Below, one piece after another: positions 1 to 7,980 of a stretch of 64,000 nucleotides of DNA. Within the stretch, counting starts at the first letter, position 1. Each line of letters opens with the position of its first letter. A program made the position numbers and the translations under genes. Below the pieces are notes generated by a model, which worked only from the letters and a program-made list of their open reading frames with translations, was not told the origin of the DNA and made no database searches. The stretch covers positions 1 to 64,000 of the forward strand of contig JACPYX010000018.1 in assembly GCA_016195815.1 (NCBI GenBank), written 5' to 3'. The stretch comes from Chloroflexota bacterium. GTDB taxonomy: Bacteria > Chloroflexota > Anaerolineae > Anaerolineales > Villigracilaceae.

Positions 1-386
1 ATGAAGGCATGGCTGGGGACAACCTGGGCTTGTTGTTGCGCGGCATCGAGCGCACGGACATCGAGCGCGGGCAGGTGCTGGCCAAGCCGGGCTCGATCAC
101 GCCGCACAAGAAATTTCTGGCGCAGGTGTATGTGTTGAAGAAGGAAGAGGGCGGCCGCCACAAAGCATTCTTCAGCGGGTATCGTCCGCAGTTCTACATT
201 CGCACGATGGATGTGACGGGCAACATCACCCTGCCGGAGGGGGTGGAGATGGTGATGCCGGGCGATGATGTAAACTTGACGGTGGAGTTGATCGTGCCGG
301 TGGCGTTGGAGCAGGGTTCGAAGTTCGCCATTCGCGAAGGCGGCCTGACCGTCGGCGCGGGTGTTATCACCAAGATCATCGAGTAA
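1..386 (+). CDS. tuf: Elongation factor Tu, C-terminal part (cut by window edge)
   Basis: This is the C-terminal third of EF-Tu, the GTPase that delivers aminoacyl-tRNA to the ribosome. The frame is open from the window edge; the first in-frame ATG at position 9 is internal. The visible part covers the end of domain II ([11 protein letters not shown]) and domain III ([45 protein letters not shown]), ending with the usual IIE tail and TAA. The G domain lies outside the window. It sits upstream of rpmG, tRNA-Trp, secE and nusG, a common bacterial order. Confidence 0.97.
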   Translation, partial: EGMAGDNLGLLLRGIERTDIERGQVLAKPGSITPHKKFLAQVYVLKKEEGGRHKAFFSGYRPQFYIRTMDVTGNITLPEGVEMVMPGDDVNLTVELIVPVALEQGSKFAIREGGLTVGAGVITKIIE

Positions 387-406
387 GTTGAAAGTAAGGT
401 AGCAAG

Positions 407-577
407 ATGGCTTCCAAGAAAAAAGATGTCCGCCCTGTGGTTACGTTACAATGTGGAGACTGCAAAGAGCGGAACTATACAACTGAGAAAAATCGGCGTA
501 ACGATCCAAACCGGCTTGAGTTCAAGAAGTATTGTCCGCGTTGCCGAAAACATACGGTTCATCGCGAGACGAAGTAG
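407..577 (+). CDS. rpmG: 50S ribosomal protein L33
   Basis: A 56-residue protein beginning [20 protein letters not shown]. It has the L33 zinc-binding pattern of two CxxC pairs (QCGDC and YCPRC) and the [21 protein letters not shown] core, ending HTVHRETK. The length matches the zinc-containing (C+) L33 form. It begins 20 bases after tuf and is followed by tRNA-Trp and secE, as in many bacteria. Confidence 0.95.
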   Translation: MASKKKDVRPVVTLQCGDCKERNYTTEKNRRNDPNRLEFKKYCPRCRKHTVHRETK

Positions 578-581
578 AAGC

Positions 582-643
582 AAGTGTCAAGTCCAGGTAA
601 TATATTGCAAATCGTTACGCGTGACGCCGGGCACTTGACACTT
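582..643. repeat. Inverted repeat between rpmG and tRNA-Trp
   Basis: AAGTGTCAAGT at 582-592 is the exact reverse complement of ACTTGACACTT at 633-643, with a 40-base loop. The same word family (ACTTGACACTTGAAACTT) is seen inside the FemAB-like gene near 45130. It looks like a small dispersed repeat rather than a terminator, because no T-run follows. Confidence 0.6.
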
Positions 644-646
644 CAT

Positions 647-719
647 AGGCCAGTAGCTCAATTGGCAGAGCACTCGTCTCCAAAACGAGGGGTTGAGGGT
701 TCAAGTCCTTCCTGGCCTG
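647..719 (+). tRNA. tRNA-Trp (anticodon CCA)
   Basis: A complete 73-base cloverleaf. The acceptor AGGCCAG (647-653) pairs with CTGGCCT (712-718), followed by discriminator G719. The anticodon stem CTCGT/ACGAG encloses the loop CTCCAAA with anticodon CCA at 680-682. The T arm carries GGTTCAAGTCC. The 3' CCA is not encoded. Confidence 0.96.
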
Positions 720-726
720 TAATGGC

Positions 727-752
727 AACGCCGTCGACCGAGGCGGCGTTTT
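727..752 (+). terminator. Hairpin with T-run after tRNA-Trp
   Basis: AACGCCG (727-733) pairs with CGGCGTT (744-750) and runs into TTTT. It may end the tuf-rpmG-tRNA transcript or act as a partial attenuator before secE. Confidence 0.6.
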
Positions 753-782
753 AGCCGTAAATAGAGAAGAAGGAGATTGGCT

Positions 783-989
783 TTGGCTGAAAAAGTAAAA
801 AAACAAAACAGCATACAACGTTATCTTAATGAGACGAGTGGCGAATTGCGTAAAGTCTCCTGGCCCAGTTGGTCAGAGGCCCGCCAGTTAACCATTCTCG
901 TAATTATCGTTATGGTTGGCATGGGTCTGTTGTTGGGCCTGGTAGATCTACTTGGAACCAAGTTGATGGATTTGGCGCTGGGCATCTAA
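783..989 (+). CDS. secE: Preprotein translocase subunit SecE
   Basis: A 68-residue single-span SecE, the small essential clamp subunit of the SecYEG channel. The conserved amphipathic segment ETSGELRKVSWPSWSEA is followed by one transmembrane helix (LTILVIIVMVGMGLLLGLVDLL). I chose TTG 783, seven bases after AGGAG; the in-frame TTG at 777 lies too close to that Shine-Dalgarno site. nusG follows directly. Confidence 0.93.
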   Translation: MAEKVKKQNSIQRYLNETSGELRKVSWPSWSEARQLTILVIIVMVGMGLLLGLVDLLGTKLMDLALGI

Positions 990-1007
990 TCAAACCATCG
1001 AGGTGTC

Positions 1008-1793
1008 ATGGACATGCAGGGATCCGAAGAACAGTTCGAACAAGAACCGCAAGAATCAATTATGGCGGAATCAACCGAGGAGCCAAAGGCTGCTGAGGCG
1101 GATTCGGCGCGGGTGAACGAACCTGTTCAGGAAACGGAAACCAGCCAACCCGTCCAGGATGAAGCGGCGGACGATGCTCCTGTTATAGAAGAATCCGTAC
1201 CGGCCGCGTCTATACCTGGACCGAACAGCGCACAGCCCTCCGAAACTGAATCGCCGGTTGAAGAGGCGGCTGAACCCGCCTGGTTTGTGATCCATTGCTA
1301 TTCGGGCTATGAAAACAAGGTTCGCCATAATCTCGAGCAGCGTATCGAGACGATGGGGATGAAGGATAAAATTTTCGATGTTGTTATTCCTACTCAGGAA
1401 GAGATCGAAGTGCGCGACGGCAAACGGCGCACAGTCGAACGACATATTTTCCCGGGTTATGTATTGGTGAATTTGATCCTGAGCGAAGAGTCCTGGTATG
1501 TGGTGCGTAATACGCCGGGTGTGACAGGATTTGTGGGCATGGGAAATTTGCCTACGCCCCTGCGACCTGAAGAAGTTTCGCAGATTGTCAAACGCATGGA
1601 GGCCGATGCGCCGACGGTGAAGGTGACATTTAAAGTCGGCGAACGCGTTCGTATTGTGGACGGGCCGTTCAATGACTTCCGCGGCACGGTTTCCGAAATT
1701 GATATGGAGCGCACAAAAGTGCGCGTGATGGTGTCGTTCTTTGGGCGTGAGACACCGGTTGAGTTGGATTTCCTGCAAGTTGAGAAAGCGTAA
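1008..1793 (+). CDS. nusG: Transcription termination/antitermination factor NusG with acidic N-terminal extension
   Basis: NusG binds RNA polymerase and modulates pausing, termination and transcription-translation coupling. From about residue 88 the protein has a standard NGN domain (WFVIHCYSGYENKVRHNL, HIFPGYVLVNL, NTPGVTGFVG) and then a KOW domain (FKVGERVRIVDGPFNDFRG). The first ~85 residues are an acidic, E/P/A/Q-rich, probably disordered extension not present in typical ~180-residue NusG. GAGGTG precedes ATG 1008. It is followed by rplK, the usual order. Confidence 0.95.
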   Translation: MDMQGSEEQFEQEPQESIMAESTEEPKAAEADSARVNEPVQETETSQPVQDEAADDAPVIEESVPAASIPGPNSAQPSETESPVEEAAEPAWFVIHCYSGYENKVRHNLEQRIETMGMKDKIFDVVIPTQEEIEVRDGKRRTVERHIFPGYVLVNLILSEESWYVVRNTPGVTGFVGMGNLPTPLRPEEVSQIVKRMEADAPTVKVTFKVGERVRIVDGPFNDFRGTVSEIDMERTKVRVMVSFFGRETPVELDFLQVEKA

Positions 1794-1918
1794 TCTGATT
1801 TGTAACTTACGCGGAACAGAAATGTTCAACGTTGAGTGGAAGGGCGTCTAGCAAAGCAAGCGTCCGCTAAAACCACACCTGTGCCTGTGTCCCAGGTGCA
1901 GGCAAAGGAGATATAGAA

Positions 1919-2344
1919 ATGGCAAAGAAGTTTAAGGCAATTGTTCGTCTCCAGCTTGAAGCTGGAAAAGCCAATCCGGCGCCGCCTGTTGGCCCGGCCC
2001 TGGCTGGTCATGGTATCAATATCATGGCGTTTTGCAAGGAATATAACGCGCGCACATCCAATCGTCCGGGCGAAGTGCTTCCTGCAGAGATCACGGTTTA
2101 TACCGACGGCTCGTTTACTTTCGTTCTCAAGACCTCTCCCGCTGCAGTCCTGATCCGCAAGGCGGCTGGCGTGGCGAAAGGCTCGGGTGTGCCGAACAAG
2201 GATAAGGTCGGCAAGGTGACGCGCAAACAGGTTCGCGAGATTGCAGAGTTAAAGATGAAAGACTTGAATGCAATCAATCTCGAAAGCGCGATGAAGCAAA
2301 TCGAAGGTACGGCCCGTTCGATGGGTATCAATATTGTAGATTAA
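1919..2344 (+). CDS. rplK: 50S ribosomal protein L11
   Basis: A full-length 141-residue L11, part of the GTPase-associated centre. It has the proline-rich N-terminal domain ([26 protein letters not shown]) and the rRNA-binding C-terminal domain ending with [15 protein letters not shown] strong AAGGAG site precedes ATG 1919. It starts the rplK-rplA pair; L1 follows by 44 bases. Confidence 0.98.
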   Translation: MAKKFKAIVRLQLEAGKANPAPPVGPALAGHGINIMAFCKEYNARTSNRPGEVLPAEITVYTDGSFTFVLKTSPAAVLIRKAAGVAKGSGVPNKDKVGKVTRKQVREIAELKMKDLNAINLESAMKQIEGTARSMGINIVD

Positions 2345-2388
2345 TTTGTGGGAGGGCCTCCCGGCCCGTTTGCACCACGGAGGATCAT

Positions 2389-3108
2389 ATGCCTAAACAA
2401 GGAAAGAAATACAGGGCCTCTCTGGCCAAAGTAAATCTCGATAAGAATTATATGCCGCAGGAAGCACTGGCTCTCGCCAAAGAAACGGCGTATACCAAAT
2501 TCGATGCGAGCGTAGAAATCCATATGCGCACCGCGCTTGACCCTCGCCAGGCTGACCAGCAAGTGCGTGACGTGGTTGTTCTTCCGCATGGACTCGGCAA
2601 GACAGTGCGCGTTCTTGTATTTGCGCAGGGTGACGGAGCGGCGAACGCCCGCGCTGCGGGCGCAGATTTGGTCGCCGATGACGATGAGACTTTGAAAAAG
2701 ATCGAAGGCGGTTTGACCGATTTCGATGTTGCGATTGCCACGCCAGATATGATGGGTAAGGTTGGCCGACTTGGCCGCGTTCTTGGGCCGCGTGGCCTGA
2801 TGCCAAACCCGAAGGCTGGTACCGTTGTTCCGCCGCAAGATATGCAACGCGCTATCAATGAAGCGAAGGCCGGCCGCGTCGAGTTCCGTCTCGATAAGAC
2901 TGCCAATATCCATGTGGTCATCGGCAAGGCTTCGTTCGATGCAAAGAAGTTATATGAGAACTTCGTGGCGTTGATGGATGCAATTGGCAAGGCTCGTCCG
3001 GCAGGCGCCAAGGGTTTATACATCAAGCGTATCGTGGTTAATGCTACCATGGGGCCGGGAATCAAGATCGATCCGAGCGCGGCTCTTTCTGCGGAGGCTT
3101 CCGAGTAG
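2389..3108 (+). CDS. rplA: 50S ribosomal protein L1
   Basis: A full-length 239-residue L1, the protein of the mobile L1 stalk and often a translational repressor of its own operon. Landmarks are [14 protein letters not shown] near the start, the [10 protein letters not shown] core, [19 protein letters not shown], and the C-terminal segment [16 protein letters not shown]. It has a GGAGG-type site before ATG and is co-directional with rplK and rplJ. Confidence 0.98.
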   Translation: MPKQGKKYRASLAKVNLDKNYMPQEALALAKETAYTKFDASVEIHMRTALDPRQADQQVRDVVVLPHGLGKTVRVLVFAQGDGAANARAAGADLVADDDETLKKIEGGLTDFDVAIATPDMMGKVGRLGRVLGPRGLMPNPKAGTVVPPQDMQRAINEAKAGRVEFRLDKTANIHVVIGKASFDAKKLYENFVALMDAIGKARPAGAKGLYIKRIVVNATMGPGIKIDPSAALSAEASE

Positions 3109-3184
3109 AAACCCTTCGATAAACTCAGGGCGAGTACTCGTTACCTAACTAATAGCAAGCCATTTCACTGACCTTAGGGTCGCT

Positions 3185-3351
3185 TCGCTGATGACGGCGG
3201 GTGTTCTTCATTTGAAGGACTTAATTTCCTGCCCAGGTGGAGACTGAAAGCAAATTTCAACCCAATTGGGTTGATCCCTTCGTGGGGCTTAAAAAGTCTT
3301 TGCCTGCAAAGTGGTAGGAGAGTTTCCTGCCAGAAATGGCAAAGACTTTTT
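3185..3351 (+). promoter_or_regulatory. L10 leader (rplJ autoregulatory RNA) with distal long stem
   Basis: The 265-base gap before rplJ carries words typical of the bacterial L10 leader: GACGGCGGGTG (about 3193), CTTAAT (about 3221) and CCTGCCCAGGTGGAGACTGAAAG (two blocks, 3229-3250). In the family, L10(L12)4 binds this RNA and represses rplJL. Downstream, AAAAAGTCTTTGCC at 3291-3304 pairs perfectly with 3338-3351, ending in a T-run, with a nested GGTAGGA/TCCTGCC hairpin. This could be an attenuator. The leader is recognised by sequence resemblance, not by covariance scoring. Confidence 0.75.
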
Positions 3352-3373
3352 ATTGAAAGGAGGTGAATACACA

Positions 3374-3904
3374 TTGGCTCTTACTAAACAACGCAAAGAT
3401 GAAGTCCTGGCAATTTATCAGGATTGGCTGAAGCGCAGTCAGGCTGTGATCCTTGTGGAATACACGGGCGCGAAGATGAAAGATTTGGATAGTATCCGCG
3501 CAAAGATCCGTGAATCCGGCGGAGAATTCCACGTTGTCAAGAACACCCTGGCCCGCCGCGCGTTTGCGGACCATGGAATGAATCTGTCCGAGGAATCCCT
3601 CGCCCGGTCAACAGCCGTCTCGTTTGCATTTGCAGACCCTGCCGCAACCGCCAAGGCGCTTTCCGACGCGACCAAAAGCATGGAATTCGTCAAGGTAAAG
3701 GGCGGCTTCCTTGCCGGACAGGCATTAAATACAGCGCAGGTCAAGGCATTGGCAGATCTTCCGCCGCTGCCGGTTGTCCGGGCACAGTTGCTTGGCACTC
3801 TGCAAGCCCCGGCTGGCAAGCTTGTTCGTACGATTGCTGAGCCGGCTCGTTCGCTTGCTTCGGTTTTCCGCGCATATTCAGAGCAGGCGCAGGCCGCGGC
3901 CTAG
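3374..3904 (+). CDS. rplJ: 50S ribosomal protein L10
   Basis: L10 is the stalk base that carries L7/L12 dimers. The 176-residue product begins LALTKQRKDEV and contains SQAVILVEYTGAKMKDLDSIRAKIRESGGEFHVVKNTLARRA in its N-terminal rRNA-binding domain and a C-terminal helix for L12 (PARSLASVFRAYSEQ). The start is TTG 3374, eight bases after AAAGGAGGTGA; the open frame extending upstream to 3311 overlaps the leader stem and is not a likely start. Confidence 0.96.
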   Translation: MALTKQRKDEVLAIYQDWLKRSQAVILVEYTGAKMKDLDSIRAKIRESGGEFHVVKNTLARRAFADHGMNLSEESLARSTAVSFAFADPAATAKALSDATKSMEFVKVKGGFLAGQALNTAQVKALADLPPLPVVRAQLLGTLQAPAGKLVRTIAEPARSLASVFRAYSEQAQAAA

Positions 3905-3978
3905 GCATTCTGCGGCGATATTGCAATACTTTAACCTTCAAATAAAATCTATCTAAGAAAGTAAGGAGTTTCTATACA

Positions 3979-4356
3979 ATGGCTGCAAATCTTGAAAAAT
4001 TGGTCGAAGAATTAAGCGTGCTTTCTGTGCTCGAAGCCGCTGAGTTGGTCAAGGCCCTGGAAGAGAAGTGGGGCGTTTCCGCCGCCGCTCCGGTTGCTAT
4101 GGCCGCTGCTGGTCCCGCCGCCGCCGCTGAACCCGTCGAAGAGAAGACCGAGTTCGATGTGATCATTAAGGACGCGGGCGCCAAGAAAATTGACGTCATC
4201 AAGGTTGTTCGTCAGTTGACCAGCCTTGGTCTCGGCGAAGCCAAGGCGTTAGCCGAAACCGCCGGTGGAAAAGTTCTTTCCGCCGTTGGCAAGGATGCCG
4301 CAATGGATGCCAAGAAGAAGCTGGAAGAAGCTGGCGCTTCCATCGAAGTCAAGTAG
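3979..4356 (+). CDS. rplL: 50S ribosomal protein L7/L12
   Basis: A 125-residue L7/L12 stalk protein that recruits translational GTPases. It has an N-terminal dimerisation domain ([30 protein letters not shown] split across the first 35 residues), an Ala/Pro hinge, and the C-terminal globular domain ([32 protein letters not shown]). GGAGT precedes the ATG. A strong terminator follows and the next gene is convergent, so rpoB is not in this cluster. Confidence 0.98.
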   Translation: MAANLEKLVEELSVLSVLEAAELVKALEEKWGVSAAAPVAMAAAGPAAAAEPVEEKTEFDVIIKDAGAKKIDVIKVVRQLTSLGLGEAKALAETAGGKVLSAVGKDAAMDAKKKLEEAGASIEVK

Positions 4357-4361
4357 TTCGA

Positions 4362-4413
4362 AAAGCCAAACAAAAAAGACGACTCGCTGGAGTCGTCTTT
4401 TTTGTTTGGCTTT
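4362..4413. terminator. Bidirectional terminator between rplL and thiolase
   Basis: A long hairpin of AAGCCAAACAAAAAAGACGACT with its near-complete reverse complement, loop CGCTGG, flanked by A-run and T-run. It can end both the ribosomal operon and the convergent thiolase gene. Confidence 0.9.
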
Positions 4414-4462
4414 AATCTTTGGCCACGAAGGGTTGATAAAAGAAGCCTGAGTTCGAATATCG

Positions 4463-5662
4463 TTATTCGATTTCAATTGCCATTGCCACCGCTTCGCCGC
4501 CGCCGAGGCACAGCGAGGTGATGCCGCGCTTCAAGCCGCGATCTTTCAGCGCGTAGATCAGCGTGGTCAGCACGCGCGCGCCGCTTGCGCCGAGCGGATG
4601 CCCCAATGCGATCGCGCCGCCATTGACGTTGACCTTGTTCCAGTCCCAGCCCTGATCGGCGAGAGCGTATCCGTCCGCCAGAACTTGCGCCGCGAAGGCC
4701 TCGTTGACTTCAAACAAATCAACGTCTTTCATCGTCCAGCCGATTTTCTTCAACAGTTTTGGAATCGCCTGTGCCGGCGCGGCGAAAAGATATTTCGGTT
4801 CGACTGCGGCCTGAGTGTAGCCGACAATTTTCGCAAGCGGCTTCAATTTATTTTTTTCCGCGTAGGCGCGTGATGCGATCACAACTGCCGCGGCGCCGTC
4901 GTTCATGGACGAGGCGTTGCCCGCCGTCACTTTGCCGTCGGCTTTGAAAGACGGTTTGAGTTTCGCCAGCGACTCGAGCGACGAATCTTTTCTCGGCCCT
5001 TCATCCGTATCGAACACATTCACTTCGCCTTTGCGCCCCGCGATTTCCACCGGCGCGATCTCGGCTTTGAATTTGCCCGCTTCTATCGCCGCGATTGCCT
5101 TCTGGTGACTCTCCAGCGCGAATTGATCCATCGCTGCGCGCGTGACTTCATATTCATCTGCGATAAATTCAGCCGCGTTGCCCATGCCCCAATTCTCGAA
5201 CGCATCCCACAGTCCGTCGTTGAGCAAAGCATCGGTGAGTTGCGTGTTGCCAAACTTCAACTCGCCGCTTCGCCCGTTGACCAGGTACGGCGCGCGGCTC
5301 ATGGATTCGAATCCGCCCGCCACGAATAGATCCGCGTCGCCGGCGCGGATGGCTTGCGAAGCCAGCATGGCGGCTTTCAAGCCCGATCCGCAGACTTTGT
5401 TCACAGTCGTCGCGCCGACTGTTGCGGGCACGCCGCCCCAAATCCCGGCCTGACGCGCCGGTGCTTGTCCTTCGCCAGCCTGCACGACGTTTCCCATAAT
5501 AACTTCTTCGATATCTTTCGCGTCTATCTGCGCGCGTTCCACTGCGGCATTCACCGCAATTGCTCCGAGTTTCGTGGCGGGGATTCCGCTCAACGCGCCC
5601 TGGAATTTTCCGATCGGCGTGCGCGCCGCGCTCAAGATCACGGCTTCGTTTTCTTTGCTCAT
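4463..5662 (-). CDS. Acetyl-CoA C-acetyltransferase (thiolase)
   Basis: A 399-residue thiolase that condenses or cleaves acyl-CoA. It begins [20 protein letters not shown]. The nucleophile is Cys91 in [17 protein letters not shown], the catalytic His lies in [16 protein letters not shown], and the C-terminal Cys in [16 protein letters not shown] 5662 is preceded by AAGGAG; the frame is open further upstream but that part overlaps the neighbouring terminator. No beta-oxidation genes are adjacent, so biosynthetic versus degradative use is not decided. Confidence 0.93.
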   Translation of the reverse strand: MSKENEAVILSAARTPIGKFQGALSGIPATKLGAIAVNAAVERAQIDAKDIEEVIMGNVVQAGEGQAPARQAGIWGGVPATVGATTVNKVCGSGLKAAMLASQAIRAGDADLFVAGGFESMSRAPYLVNGRSGELKFGNTQLTDALLNDGLWDAFENWGMGNAAEFIADEYEVTRAAMDQFALESHQKAIAAIEAGKFKAEIAPVEIAGRKGEVNVFDTDEGPRKDSSLESLAKLKPSFKADGKVTAGNASSMNDGAAAVVIASRAYAEKNKLKPLAKIVGYTQAAVEPKYLFAAPAQAIPKLLKKIGWTMKDVDLFEVNEAFAAQVLADGYALADQGWDWNKVNVNGGAIALGHPLGASGARVLTTLIYALKDRGLKRGITSLCLGGGEAVAMAIEIE

Positions 5663-5714
5663 GCCTGCTCCTTGGCTGAAATATACTGAACCTATTATAG
5701 CCGCGACAAAAAGA

Positions 5715-5746
5715 AAAACGTCCATGATAAATTGCATGGACGTTTT
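5715..5746 (-). terminator. Terminator of the DUF3048 lipoprotein gene
   Basis: AAAACGTCCATG (5715-5726) pairs with CATGGACGTTTT (5735-5746). On the minus strand it lies just after the stop at 5753 and continues into TTTTTCTTTT. Confidence 0.8.
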
Positions 5747-5752
5747 GGATGT

Positions 5753-7381
5753 TTATCTTGCTTCGCCCTCCGGTGCGGCATAGCGGACGAGATACGCGCC
5801 GCTCTGTTGTTCCTGGAATATGCTAAAGGGTGTGACGATGATCACCCATGTGCGGCCCGGCTTGAGGGCGGCAGGCGAACCGTCTGCATTGACGAATTTG
5901 ATTGGGCGCTGGAATCCGGTCTTCTGTTCGTATTCGCCGCCGCGTGTATTCCATCTGATCTTGAACATTTGCCCATTGCGAAATAAGAAAGCATAGCCCT
6001 GGTTTCCCGGGTCGAGTTTGATGTCAATGTTGGTCGGCGAAACAACTTCAGTGTCTGCCATCACGACGATGATATTTTCAAAATAAAGTTGGCGTCCGGT
6101 CAGGCGGTCGGTGTCCAAATGCAGAACGCCGGGATTGTTTTTATCAGCATTGTCCACTGAACGAAGCCAGGCCTGATACAGCGGATCGTACGTCCAGCCC
6201 GATTGATTCAAACTTGCAAAGAATACATTGATCTGCGAAGCAGGCAATCCGCCCGCGGGCGTTTCGTCTGAAAAAAGATTGCTCGTATAGTTGAATGGTT
6301 TGTCGGCTGTTTTACGCATGTTGTCTTCGGCGATGGCTTTCATACGCTCTATCTCCAGCATTGCGCCGCCGCCCGATTCTTCGTGCGCCACAAACGCACA
6401 TTGGGGAATTTTTGCGAGAACTTCCTCAGACGCGAATGCGTAGATCAAACAACTGTTTTGAAAAAATCGTTGGATGTAAAGATACAACAGACGACCCGAA
6501 CGAACCGGCCCGACCTGCGGCTTGGGATCGCGTTTTGGATCGGGCGTTGGCGCGGCGAACGCTTCATTCGGGAACAGTCCGGCGTCTGCCGATAAATAAT
6601 CTTTTTCCACGCTGACGGTCTGAGTCTTCCCGCTGGATGGATCTGCATCGCTGTCATGATTCTCATCGCCGGCGTTTGGCTGTGTGAAGTTCAAATATGC
6701 CGGCCTGACGAATTCGACTGTGTAAGATTGTCCGGCTTGCGCGTTGAATCCATAATAGCCATTCGAGTCGGTTGTGGTTTTATCAACCAGTTTTCCGGCC
6801 GCATCATATAAATTAACGCAAATGCCGCCGATGCCCGGTTCGTCAACATCCTGAATGCCGTTCTTGTTTTTATCCAGCCAGGCTTGGTTTCCGAGAATAA
6901 TTCCTGTCTGCTTGAAAAGGCCTTTGCGGATTTCGCAATCGCCCGTGATCGGAACTTCCGGCGCGGGGAACTTGCCGTAGAACGCGGCTAGAAAACGCGA
7001 CTCGCCTCCCGTGATCGAAAACTCGAACACGAAAGGCGCGAATGAAAGTCCCGCCTGCGGGCGCGCAGTAGCGGGGAAGTGGGAAATCGAGATCAACATG
7101 GCGGGAATTTTCAGCAGTGAAGGGTCAGCCGCTGGTTGCCCGGTGAGCGGATTGATGCCCGCGGGAAATTCCGTTTGATCGGGGCCGTAGACGGCAGACG
7201 TTGAGGTGGGCTGCGGAGTTGGAGTAAAAACCGGCAGAGTTGGAGTCGCCGTGCTTGAGTCTATTTGCGGATCGCTGTTATTTGTCGGTGATTGTTGAGC
7301 CTGCGCCGAGGGCGCGCAGGCATTGAATAGAAACGCTGTGCCTGCAATCAAAGCCCATAAAATGGGCTGGGTGTGTCTCAT
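5753..7381 (-). CDS. DUF3048-family lipoprotein with an SdrD-B domain inserted in the middle
   Basis: A 542-residue predicted lipoprotein. The signal peptide ends in a lipobox (FLFNAC, lipid Cys22), followed by a Thr/Pro-rich linker. The first DUF3048 (YerB-like) part, about residues 75-140, has GINPLTG and the ARPQAGLSFAPFVFEF core. Residues ~163-271 form an SdrD-B/Cna-B-like beta domain (GNQAWLDKNKNGIQD, TTTDSNGYYGFN, SADAGLF). DUF3048 then resumes with VGPVRSGRLLYLYIQ and runs to the C-terminus. The function of DUF3048 is unknown. GGAGG precedes ATG 7381. Confidence 0.85.
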   Translation of the reverse strand: MRHTQPILWALIAGTAFLFNACAPSAQAQQSPTNNSDPQIDSSTATPTLPVFTPTPQPTSTSAVYGPDQTEFPAGINPLTGQPAADPSLLKIPAMLISISHFPATARPQAGLSFAPFVFEFSITGGESRFLAAFYGKFPAPEVPITGDCEIRKGLFKQTGIILGNQAWLDKNKNGIQDVDEPGIGGICVNLYDAAGKLVDKTTTDSNGYYGFNAQAGQSYTVEFVRPAYLNFTQPNAGDENHDSDADPSSGKTQTVSVEKDYLSADAGLFPNEAFAAPTPDPKRDPKPQVGPVRSGRLLYLYIQRFFQNSCLIYAFASEEVLAKIPQCAFVAHEESGGGAMLEIERMKAIAEDNMRKTADKPFNYTSNLFSDETPAGGLPASQINVFFASLNQSGWTYDPLYQAWLRSVDNADKNNPGVLHLDTDRLTGRQLYFENIIVVMADTEVVSPTNIDIKLDPGNQGYAFLFRNGQMFKIRWNTRGGEYEQKTGFQRPIKFVNADGSPAALKPGRTWVIIVTPFSIFQEQQSGAYLVRYAAPEGEAR

Positions 7382-7447
7382 GAAAATCCTCCGATACATC
7401 TCTGCAGTTTAGTCTATCTGATTCCCCAAAATTCTTACGCATACTTT

Positions 7448-7927
7448 TCAATTTTGGAAGCCTTCGCTCAAGCGCTTCCATGTATCTTCCAGCAATTCCG
7501 GTAAAACGCGCGTCTCGCCCAGCGACGACATGAAGTTCGTATCGCCCACCCAGCGCGGCACGATGTGAATATGGACGTGTTCCTTCACGCCCGCGCCCGC
7601 CGCCTCGCCAATGTTCGCGCCGATGTTGAAAGCGATTGTTTTATACACCGCGCTCAATACAGTCGTGGCGCGTGAAGTCAGTTCGATCATTTCGGCGCGC
7701 GTGGCCGCGTCCAGTTCTTCGAGATTGGGTTTGTGCATGAACGGCACAACCATGACGTGACCGCTGGTGTACGGATAACGATTCAGGATTACATAGGCCA
7801 ATTTGCCGCGCTGGACGATCAGATTCTCAGGCCCGTCTTTCTTCGCAGGCAGGTTGCAAAATATACAGCCGTCTTCTTTGGAATTTTCGATGTATGTCAT
7901 GCGCCAGGGTGACCAGAGTCGTTTCAT
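7448..7927 (-). CDS. HIT-family nucleotide hydrolase/phosphorylase
   Basis: A 159-residue HIT protein. It has the start MKRLWSPWRMTYI typical of the Ap4A-type bacterial branch, a CIFCN motif, and the histidine triad HVHIHIVPRW with the catalytic His. The family hydrolyses or phosphorolyses nucleoside-phosphate links, for example in dinucleoside polyphosphates. It is divergent from xseA, with about 50 bases between the two starts. Confidence 0.92.
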   Translation of the reverse strand: MKRLWSPWRMTYIENSKEDGCIFCNLPAKKDGPENLIVQRGKLAYVILNRYPYTSGHVMVVPFMHKPNLEELDAATRAEMIELTSRATTVLSAVYKTIAFNIGANIGEAAGAGVKEHVHIHIVPRWVGDTNFMSSLGETRVLPELLEDTWKRLSEGFQN

Positions 7928-7980
7928 TTTATTGCCTGATTTTAGCAGATAAATTTCAAACTTATGGTATCCTCGCTTCG

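Noticed and set aside
1071-1829. Long minus-strand open frame opposite nusG
   Set aside because: It is antisense to a clear nusG with no ribosome site and no recognisable motif; its composition mirrors the codons of nusG.
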